Assembly: GCA_003477045.1 (NCBI GenBank)
Contig: DMTS01000026.1
Coordinates: forward strand, 3,894-9,303
Direction of reading: 5' to 3'
Length of the DNA stretch: 5,410 nucleotides
DNA from: Candidatus Delongbacteria bacterium
Lineage (GTDB): Bacteria; UBA4055
Part shown: piece after piece, positions 1 through 5,410 of the stretch
How positions within the stretch are numbered: position 1 is the first letter of the stretch
How the letters are laid out: every line of letters starts with the position of its first letter
The notes under the pieces: generated by a model
The model's database searches: none
Told to the model about the DNA's origin: nothing
What the model saw: only the letters and a program-made list of their open reading frames with translations
Program-made: the position numbers and the translations under genes

Positions 1-282
1 AAGGGATCAGAATCAGATCTGAACATCAGTCTCAACATGGGAGAAGCAAAAATAACCGGACATAAACTGTCGGGAAAGTCTGATTCGGATGTTAAAGTAA
101 GTTTCGGCGATGTTACGATCGGGTTGAAAGATCCCGCATCGTATGATTACTTCAAATCAGTAGGGGACGAGAAAACCGAATATAAATCCGGAATGGAAAT
201 TGATGATGACCTCAGAATATGCGAAAAGAATAAAAAATGTCTGAGGATAAGCAAAAAAATGGGCAGCGTAACTGTAAAATAG
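1..282 (+). CDS. C-terminal part of a DUF4097/toast-rack-like beta-repeat protein (5' end outside window)
   Basis: The frame is open from base 1 to the TAG at 280-282, giving 93 codons; the first ATG (37) lies in mid-domain, so the true start is probably upstream of the window. The visible chain alternates short hydrophobic beta strands with Gly/Asp turns (NISLNMGEAKITG, then VKVSFGDVTIGL, ending MGSVTVK). This is the pattern of DUF4097 / toast-rack (LiaF-like) domains, which are stacked beta structures usually found on secreted or membrane-anchored envelope proteins. The family call rests on pattern only. Two cysteines near the end are spaced C-X5-C (ICEKNKKCL) and could form a disulfide if the protein is exported. 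It is followed after 18 bases by the bactofilin-like/barrel gene, so the two are probably co-transcribed. A biochemical function cannot be assigned; an alternative is any other secreted beta-solenoid protein. Confidence 0.75.
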   Translation, partial: KGSESDLNISLNMGEAKITGHKLSGKSDSDVKVSFGDVTIGLKDPASYDYFKSVGDEKTEYKSGMEIDDDLRICEKNKKCLRISKKMGSVTVK

Positions 283-289
283 CTATAGC

Positions 290-293
290 GGAG
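290..293 (+). promoter_or_regulatory. Ribosome binding site GGAG
   Basis: GGAG lies seven bases before the ATG at 301. An in-frame TAA at 295-297 excludes any earlier start, so this site together with the stop fixes the start of the downstream gene. Confidence 0.7.
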
Positions 294-300
294 ATAAAAA

Positions 301-1785
301 ATGAGAACAATAATAATAGCAGTAATAATATTTATAGGCGCATTAAGTGCCGAAACGGTATCAAAGTTCACCGACTATACGCTTGCTGCAAACGATACAC
401 TCAGAGCCGATGTAAAAGTGTTCAACGGCAGCGCGAATATAGAAGGTTATCTGGAAGGCAACCTGGAAGTCTATTCAGGCGACATTACAATTACAGCTAC
501 AGGTACTGTAACAGGCGAAGTCAAAGCTTTTGCCGGGAAAGTATTCAGGAATGAGCAGATAGATGACGAAGCAAGTTATTTCGTAGTCGATGAATTAAAA
601 AAGCTCATTCTGGGAAGAGAAGACGGCGAAGGTTCATTGTCTTTAAGTATGGGTATAGGCGGACCGGATAACGCTATGACCTCAGATAACGGTGATCAGA
701 AAAGCTTTTTCTTTCATAACTCGCTTATAAGAAAAGATTTCGTTTCATACTCAAAAGTTGAAGGTCTGTACCTGGGACTGAATGCTGACATCAAGCTTGT
801 TAATACTGAGATCGCCGATTTTAATATGAACGCTTCGGGCGGTTATGCTTTCAGGATGGAGGAATGGGAATACTATTTCGACCAGAAACTTTCATTCTTC
901 GATGAAAAACTCATACTTGGCGGAGCTGAATACAAAAGTGTAGCTTCCGAAGACCAGAGAAAACTTTCATCTTCATTGAATGCGGCATCAGCTTTCTTTC
1001 TGCATCAGGATTTCTACAATTACTATATGGCTGAGGGATTCGGACTTTTTGCAGGCTCGCTCTATAAATTCAAACAGGCCGGAAATGATCACCAGTTCGG
1101 TGTGAAAGCGGGAGTTTACAGCGAAAGCATAGATTCTTTGAAAAATAAAACCAACTGGGCGTTGTTTTTTAACGATAGGGATTTTATAAAAAATATCGAT
1201 GCTGATGACGGCGATATGGTCGAGCTTGTCGCATCCGCAAGGTATGTAGGCATCCTGAAAGACTACAACACTTTTGTTGATACATATTATACCTACGAGC
1301 AGACGCTTGACCAGTATGAACAGGATTTTTCGTTCAAAAAAGGTCTGTTTAGCTTTTTTGTAGAGAACAAAGTTAAAGAAATGTTCGTCTTCTCCAACCT
1401 ATTCAGACTTGAATCCGTAGCAGCTGCGGATAAAGACAGAATAGTGCCGAATTTTAAATATATCACAATGGGCGGGACTGGAACGCTTCCGGGTTACAGA
1501 CTGAATGAATTCGTTGGAAACAGAGGATTCTATGACAGGTTCGTGATCGGATTTATAGGCTATGACCTGGCAGAATTCAGAGCAATTCTCGACATGGGCG
1601 AAGCTTATTTTAGCAGCTCTGATGATATAATGAAAGATTCAGGCAAGTTCGGATTAAGCTCTATGAAGACTTCATTCGGATTGGGAATGACGATCGGAGA
1701 GAAATATATGTTCTCGGTTCACAAAAGACTGGACTCGAATGTAAACCCGTATCAGTTCCAGCTGTCCTATATCTATAACTACTAG
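301..1785 (+). CDS. Secreted bactofilin-like domain fused to an Omp85/surface-antigen-like outer-membrane beta-barrel
   Basis: This is a complete 494-residue protein with three visible parts. Residues 1-17 are a signal peptide: R2, a hydrophobic core IIIAVIIFIGAL, then cleavage near S16/A17. Residues about 28-85 form a short beta-solenoid of bactofilin (polymer-forming, DUF583) style, with repeated turns ADVKVFNGSANIEG, GNLEVYSGDITI and GEVKAFAGKV spaced about 17-19 residues. After a polar linker, residues about 150-494 look like an outer-membrane barrel. YSKVEGLYLGLN (150-161) resembles the first-strand 'NRxEGLxLG' motif of BamA-like surface-antigen barrels. GGTGTLPGY (391-399) followed by EFVGNRGF sits where Omp85/TpsB proteins carry the (V/L)RGY/F motif. 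The last strands end in alternating aromatics and a terminal Tyr, as the BAM signal requires. The protein has no cysteine, which is common in outer-membrane proteins. No POTRA domain is evident; the solenoid occupies that place. The role is inferred: an outer-membrane protein with a periplasmic ordered-repeat domain, perhaps for secretion, anchoring or envelope organisation. Confidence 0.8.
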   Translation: MRTIIIAVIIFIGALSAETVSKFTDYTLAANDTLRADVKVFNGSANIEGYLEGNLEVYSGDITITATGTVTGEVKAFAGKVFRNEQIDDEASYFVVDELKKLILGREDGEGSLSLSMGIGGPDNAMTSDNGDQKSFFFHNSLIRKDFVSYSKVEGLYLGLNADIKLVNTEIADFNMNASGGYAFRMEEWEYYFDQKLSFFDEKLILGGAEYKSVASEDQRKLSSSLNAASAFFLHQDFYNYYMAEGFGLFAGSLYKFKQAGNDHQFGVKAGVYSESIDSLKNKTNWALFFNDRDFIKNIDADDGDMVELVASARYVGILKDYNTFVDTYYTYEQTLDQYEQDFSFKKGLFSFFVENKVKEMFVFSNLFRLESVAAADKDRIVPNFKYITMGGTGTLPGYRLNEFVGNRGFYDRFVIGFIGYDLAEFRAILDMGEAYFSSSDDIMKDSGKFGLSSMKTSFGLGMTIGEKYMFSVHKRLDSNVNPYQFQLSYIYNY

Positions 1786-1809
1786 TCAGTATCCAAATAT
1801 ACACGTTTC

Positions 1810-1837
1810 AAATGAGGGAATTTTTTCCCTCATTTTT
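1810..1837 (+). terminator. Rho-independent terminator
   Basis: A perfect 11-bp stem pairs AAATGAGGGAA (1810-1820) with TTCCCTCATTT (1825-1835) around a TTTT loop. A T run (1833-1837) follows, and further T-rich sequence extends to 1844. It begins 25 bases after the barrel gene stop and closes the first transcription unit. The A-rich left arm makes only weak provision for termination on the opposite strand. Confidence 0.9.
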
Positions 1838-1842
1838 ATTTC

Positions 1843-1871
1843 TTGAATTATATATTATTACAACCTATATT
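1843..1871 (+). promoter_or_regulatory. Putative sigma-70-type promoter for the kinase-like/AsmA-like unit
   Basis: TTGAAT (1843-1848) and TATATT (1866-1871) are separated by exactly 17 bases, a good fit to -35/-10 consensus. The pair lies directly after the terminator and about 40 bases before the next start codon. The region is very AT-rich and the octamer TATATTAT occurs twice (1851-1858 and 1866-1873), so chance matches are likely and the exact -10 is uncertain. If the organism belongs to Bacteroidota, whose primary sigma factor prefers TTTG / TAnnTTTG, this assignment would not hold. Confidence 0.45.
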
Positions 1872-1899
1872 ATACAGTTAAGTTATTAAAGAACATTGT

Positions 1900-1903
1900 G
1901 AGG
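1900..1903 (+). promoter_or_regulatory. Ribosome binding site GAGG
   Basis: GAGG lies eight bases before the ATG at 1912. An in-frame TAA at 1906-1908 rules out a longer product, so the start is well defined. Confidence 0.65.
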
Positions 1904-1911
1904 CATAAGTT

Positions 1912-2652
1912 ATGGAAAAAGAACTGACCGAAGCGCTCAAGGATGTATATTTCTATATGCAGTACGGTATTCTTATGCCGGGTTTCGTTCATAACATAAA
2001 CGGGAAGATCACCGCCGTTGATTCAAAACTCCAGCTTTTCAATATGAAAGCCCAGTTGAAACTGAAAAAACTCGAAGCTGCTAAAGAGAGCATGAGCGAA
2101 ACTGAGTATAATTTCAAAAAAACCGAATATGAGGACATGATAAAAGTTTCGGAACAGCTGAAAGAGCCTATGAACGAACTGAACTCGTTCATCAGGATAA
2201 TAAATGACAAGATCTTTAACGAAAATTCGCCCGGAATACAGATGATCGACATTAACGGGGCCGTCAAATCTTTTTGCGAGTTCTTCAAATTTGATAAAAA
2301 ATTCAAGCATGATACTAAAGTGGAGTTTGAACTTGAGGGAAATCCTTTCATAAAGATGGAATACAAAGATATATTCTTCATACTTTACGCAGTGACAAAG
2401 AAGATCATAGATTCGTTCCCGGAAGAAAGGCAGGAAAACAGTATAGCTTTTAAAACACAGAATCTGAATGAGTGCGTATGGCTTAGCATAAAAACAAACG
2501 GAAAAATGTGTATGGACGAAAATGACGAAAAAGGATCATGCCCCGATATGTTCTTTTTAAATCTTATACTGGAGAAATATCCGGAGAATGAGCATCTGCT
2601 TTCAAGCGTAGATGGCGGCACAGAATTTAAAATAAAACTTCTTAAGAAATAA
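1912..2652 (+). CDS. Histidine-kinase-like cytoplasmic protein with an H-box and a degenerate ATP-binding domain
   Basis: This is a 246-residue protein with no signal peptide or membrane segment, so it is probably cytoplasmic. Residues 24-36 (GFVHNINGKITAV) resemble the H-box of histidine kinase dimerisation domains, with H27 as candidate phosphoacceptor. Two long charged helices follow (about 32-67 and 70-104), as expected of a DHp hairpin. From about residue 115 the chain follows the order of an HATPase_c domain: IDINGAVKSF, a segment like the 'fkhdikv' strand, then YKDIFFILYAVTKKIIDSF (151-169) where the N-box should be, and a closing GGTEFKIKL (235-243). The key ATP contacts look lost. 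The N-box Asn appears replaced by K164, and the DxGxG loop is reduced to TNGKM (195-199). It may act as a phosphotransfer protein (compare Spo0B and ChpT, which have degenerate kinase folds), as a scaffold, or as a diverged active kinase. No receiver or sensor domain is fused. It has its own promoter-like region and lies five bases before the AsmA-like gene. Confidence 0.65.
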   Translation: MEKELTEALKDVYFYMQYGILMPGFVHNINGKITAVDSKLQLFNMKAQLKLKKLEAAKESMSETEYNFKKTEYEDMIKVSEQLKEPMNELNSFIRIINDKIFNENSPGIQMIDINGAVKSFCEFFKFDKKFKHDTKVEFELEGNPFIKMEYKDIFFILYAVTKKIIDSFPEERQENSIAFKTQNLNECVWLSIKTNGKMCMDENDEKGSCPDMFFLNLILEKYPENEHLLSSVDGGTEFKIKLLKK

Positions 2653-2657
2653 ACCTA

Positions 2658-5410
2658 ATGAAATTCCGTCCTAAAAAAATATTGAAATGGTGCCTGTATA
2701 TAGCAGGGGCGTTCATCGTGTTCATCGGAGCAGTATTTCTGATGCTCCAGTATTTTTTCCCCTCATCATACCTGATCTCAAAAATTGAATCATATATGAA
2801 GGGAAAATATAATCTCGGCGTAAAGATCGAGCAGCTTGATTTCAGCCTTTTAAGCGGGATTAAAATTGAGAAATTCAAATTTACGGACAACGATGTGCCC
2901 GATTCGCTTTTCAGCATGGAATCATTCAGCTTAAAATATGATCTGTGGCCGCTTCTGGATAAAAAGCTGGTCGTTAAAACGATAGTTCTCGAGCATCCTA
3001 AGGCGAACATCGTTAAGGATGAGAACGGGAAATTCAATTTCGACGGCATCATAGAGAAATTCAAGAGCAAAGAGGAAACACCGCCGCCCGAAGCTCCGGA
3101 GCCGGAAAGCGAAGGCGCAAAGTTCGTCATTGACCTGAAGAACTTCGAGATCAATGATATTGATGTGGCTTACGAGGACAGATCTGCGGAAAATCCGATG
3201 TCCGCAAAACTGCCGCTTTACAGTATAAAAGTCAGCGATGTAAATTTTAAGGATATGGATAATTACAGTGCTGATGTAGAGCTTACGACGGGCGATAAAA
3301 AGGAGCTTTCATACAGGGATAAACACAACAGCCTGAAATTCATTCAGGATATGAAGCTGACAGTCAGCGCGGTAAACGAAAATATAAATATCGGATTTGC
3401 GTACAAGATCAGTGAGCTGCAGCTATTCAGTCCGGCGGCGAATATCGAAGACCTTGGCGATATCAGCCTGGAACTAAAGGCATATTATAACTTAAAAACC
3501 GATTCGCTTAATATAGAATCATTCGGGTTTTATGTTGAAGATATGCTCAAAACCGAGATGAGCGGGTTCGTATCGAAATTGTCATCTTCCCAGACAGCCG
3601 AAATAGTCCTCTCCGAATTATCCGCCGATGTAGGCAATATAACTTCTTATGTTTCAAAGCGGGGTCTCGCAGATCTTCAGGGCGCAGTTATCAAGAATTC
3701 ATTTTTCAACCTGAAAAATGTAAAGATCAAGCACATCGTCGCGGATAATTATACCGATGTGTCAGGCAGCATGGACTTTAACGCGGTAGATATTTTATAC
3801 AAACAGAAAGATATTTCAGTCGCCGTAAAATATCTTATGATAAACAGCGGATTCGCTTTGACTTTAAAGGACAACAAGCTTCTGTCCAGCTCGGTTGATC
3901 TTGACATGGAGCTGGAAAGCGTGAACGCGAATGTTTCAGGAAAGAAATATTCGACAGGGAGGCAGAGCCTTTCAGTCGTGCCTGTCCTGAAGAGCGATTT
4001 CATGCCGCAGAGCGTTAAACTTGATTATAAGATCTCGGATGTGGCGAAAGGCGAGATAGTTCTCAAAGCTGATGCGGCATTCAATCTGGCCGACACTTCG
4101 ATCCCGGGGCTCATCAGAAACACGAAAGCCGATATTTCATTCACGGCGGACAAAATTCATCCGCACACGCTTGAAGCATCAGCGCCGGAAGGACTTTTCG
4201 TAACATTGAACGAAAAGATGAACTATAAAGGCGGGATCGTCGAGAACACGCTTGACATTTCAACCGAATACAAGAACGAAACAGTCTCGATGTATTCGGC
4301 GGCTGACGGAATAAATATCACGACAAGCCTCAAAGCCGACATCAGCGGTCATCCGAAGGAAAAATATAACCTTATCAGTCTGACCGCCAAAATAAATGAT
4401 ATGCTTTCGGCGGACATAGAGAACATATCAGCCGACCTCAAATCAGCGGAAATTTCGATAGGAAAATTCATAGTTGACGCGGATCTTGACGGGCTTCTTA
4501 AGGTCGGAAAAGCGACCGGGATACCGCAGATACAGAACACAAGGCTTTATAATGGAAGCCTGAACATTTCTGCGGAAGGCGGCGGTAATCTGACAAAACA
4601 GGAATCCACATCAGAACTCAGGCTTAACCTGAACATAGATTCTTTATATCACGACGATATTGCTGTCAAAAAAGGAATTAAGGTCAATCAGACCGTCAAT
4701 CTTTTAACCAAAGACGTTTCGCTCATCGGCGACATAACCGTAGCAGGCGCGGATTTTGCCGGAATGCTCAAGGAAATGGGCATAGAAGGAAATGTTAAAG
4801 CTGAGAACAATATTAGATACGCGGAGAACGGCGAGATCAGAATACTCAAACTGGGTGTTTCCGTGCCATCCCTTGAAACCGAACTGAGTATGAAAGGCAC
4901 CGCGAACCTGAAAGACAGCGTGAACATGTACGATCTTGATGTGACCCATTCTCTCGGACTCAAATCAAGCTATCCGTTCGTTAAAGGCATCAGCAATATC
5001 AAAGGGAAAATATCAGGCGTGACCAAACTCAAAGGGAACATGAACACCGCTACGGTAGAACACACCGAGTCGTTAAAGGACGCAGGTCTTCTCATGGAGC
5101 TCGACAGCCTCGGGAATAAAGTGCGGATAGTCAATCTGAACTTCGATATACCTTTCAACGCAAGGCTGGACATAAAGGAAATAAAGCTCCTCAGCTATAA
5201 TAAATTCCAAACGATAAAGGATTACGATCATCTCACATACACTCAGTTCCGTAATCAATACAGGATGAACGGGGTTCCGGTGTCGAACCTGAGGATAGAT
5301 ACGGTCGCGGTAGATCATAAAATGTTCAAAAACAGCATCAGGAACATTGATATGGATATCTATTTCGACGACAATAAATTCTGCCTGAACAGATTCTACT
5401 ACGAGCTTTT
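2658..5410 (+). CDS. AsmA/TamB-like envelope protein (3' end outside window)
   Basis: The frame is open from ATG 2658 to the window edge (917 codons plus two bases) without interruption. Residues 1-10 are basic and residues 11-34 form one transmembrane helix (WCLYIAGAFIVFIGAVFLM and on), an N-in signal anchor that places the rest in the periplasm. The AsmA-type N-terminus follows: SYLISKIESYMKGKYNLGVKI, then FSLLSGIKIEKFKF, a strand ending in DLWPLLDKKL, and the 'H-P-x-A-x-I ... ENGKFNFDGI' segment (to residue 131), which matches the 'P.v.l.rd.dGrwNf' motif of the family. A Pro/Glu-rich linker (141-153) separates this from a very long body of alternating amphipathic beta strands, such as NTKADISFTADKI and KDVSLIGDITVAG. 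Family members form elongated hydrophobic grooves and are implicated in phospholipid transport between inner and outer membrane; this role is inferred here. An in-frame TAA at 2643-2645 leaves ATG 2658 as the first start, and no good Shine-Dalgarno precedes it. Only two cysteines are seen (12 and 909). An exact subfamily (AsmA, TamB, YhdP, DUF748) cannot be given without the C-terminus. Confidence 0.85.
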   Translation, partial: MKFRPKKILKWCLYIAGAFIVFIGAVFLMLQYFFPSSYLISKIESYMKGKYNLGVKIEQLDFSLLSGIKIEKFKFTDNDVPDSLFSMESFSLKYDLWPLLDKKLVVKTIVLEHPKANIVKDENGKFNFDGIIEKFKSKEETPPPEAPEPESEGAKFVIDLKNFEINDIDVAYEDRSAENPMSAKLPLYSIKVSDVNFKDMDNYSADVELTTGDKKELSYRDKHNSLKFIQDMKLTVSAVNENINIGFAYKISELQLFSPAANIEDLGDISLELKAYYNLKTDSLNIESFGFYVEDMLKTEMSGFVSKLSSSQTAEIVLSELSADVGNITSYVSKRGLADLQGAVIKNSFFNLKNVKIKHIVADNYTDVSGSMDFNAVDILYKQKDISVAVKYLMINSGFALTLKDNKLLSSSVDLDMELESVNANVSGKKYSTGRQSLSVVPVLKSDFMPQSVKLDYKISDVAKGEIVLKADAAFNLADTSIPGLIRNTKADISFTADKIHPHTLEASAPEGLFVTLNEKMNYKGGIVENTLDISTEYKNETVSMYSAADGINITTSLKADISGHPKEKYNLISLTAKINDMLSADIENISADLKSAEISIGKFIVDADLDGLLKVGKATGIPQIQNTRLYNGSLNISAEGGGNLTKQESTSELRLNLNIDSLYHDDIAVKKGIKVNQTVNLLTKDVSLIGDITVAGADFAGMLKEMGIEGNVKAENNIRYAENGEIRILKLGVSVPSLETELSMKGTANLKDSVNMYDLDVTHSLGLKSSYPFVKGISNIKGKISGVTKLKGNMNTATVEHTESLKDAGLLMELDSLGNKVRIVNLNFDIPFNARLDIKEIKLLSYNKFQTIKDYDHLTYTQFRNQYRMNGVPVSNLRIDTVAVDHKMFKNSIRNIDMDIYFDDNKFCLNRFYYEL

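Noticed and set aside
237..554. Open frame of 105 codons on the + strand overlapping the toast-rack-like gene end and the barrel gene start
   Set aside because: It is a frame shadow: its translation is rich in Arg, Asn and Cys with no domain pattern, and it overlaps two well supported genes including the signal peptide region.
1989..2381. Antisense open frames of 130 and 95 codons inside the kinase-like gene
   Set aside because: They lie wholly within a gene with a good start, ribosome binding site and H-box; their low-complexity Ser/Phe/Leu content is typical of the complement of Lys/Glu-rich coding sequence.
2650..2660. Possible frameshift or fusion between the kinase-like and AsmA-like genes
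   Set aside because: The first gene ends at a normal TAA after its expected last strand, and the second begins with its own ATG followed by a basic segment and membrane anchor, so they are two adjacent genes.
2642..3154. Antisense open frame of 170 codons opposite the start of the AsmA-like gene
   Set aside because: The + strand frame encodes a membrane anchor and the AsmA N-terminal motifs over the same bases; the antisense product is Ser/Phe-rich shadow sequence with no recognisable domain.
3749..5318. Several antisense open frames of 63-91 codons inside the AsmA-like gene
   Set aside because: All are contained in the continuous 917-codon + strand frame and show no coding character or start signals of their own.
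2658..5410. Repeat array or CRISPR-like periodicity in the AsmA-like gene
   Set aside because: The repetition is only in the protein pattern of alternating beta strands; no direct DNA repeats of useful length or regular spacers were seen.

Overview
The window is 5,410 bases of moderately AT-rich bacterial DNA. All four genes lie on the + strand and pack into two transcription units. The products point to a diderm (Gram-negative-type) organism: an outer-membrane beta-barrel protein with a signal peptide, and an AsmA/TamB-type envelope protein anchored in the inner membrane. The combination of a toast-rack-like protein, a secreted bactofilin-like domain and an Omp85-like barrel resembles the FCB-type phyla (Bacteroidota and relatives, or uncultured diderm lineages), but this is an impression from protein style. 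No rRNA or other lineage marker is present.

Unit 1 (1-1785, ended by a strong intrinsic terminator at 1810-1837). The first gene is cut by the left edge. Its visible 93 codons form a beta-strand repeat of the DUF4097/toast-rack style. Eighteen bases later comes a complete 494-residue protein with a signal peptide, a short bactofilin-like beta-solenoid segment and a C-terminal Omp85/surface-antigen-like barrel. The two genes share an ordered beta-repeat architecture and probably act together at the cell surface or in the periplasm.

Unit 2 (a promoter-like pair at 1843-1871, then genes from 1912 past the right edge). A 246-residue soluble protein looks like a histidine kinase core. It has a clear phosphoacceptor-like His in an H-box, but its ATP-binding motifs appear eroded. 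Five bases after its stop begins a large AsmA-family gene of at least 917 codons, cut by the right edge. It has an N-terminal membrane anchor, the AsmA N-terminal signature, and a long beta-rich periplasmic body expected to bridge the two membranes and carry lipid.

The overall theme is envelope biogenesis or maintenance, with one signalling-like gene tied to the AsmA gene. No tRNA, rRNA, CRISPR array, insertion sequence, phage gene or long repeat was seen. The points most worth a second look are the bactofilin-like/barrel fusion and the degenerate kinase coupled to an AsmA-like lipid-transfer protein.
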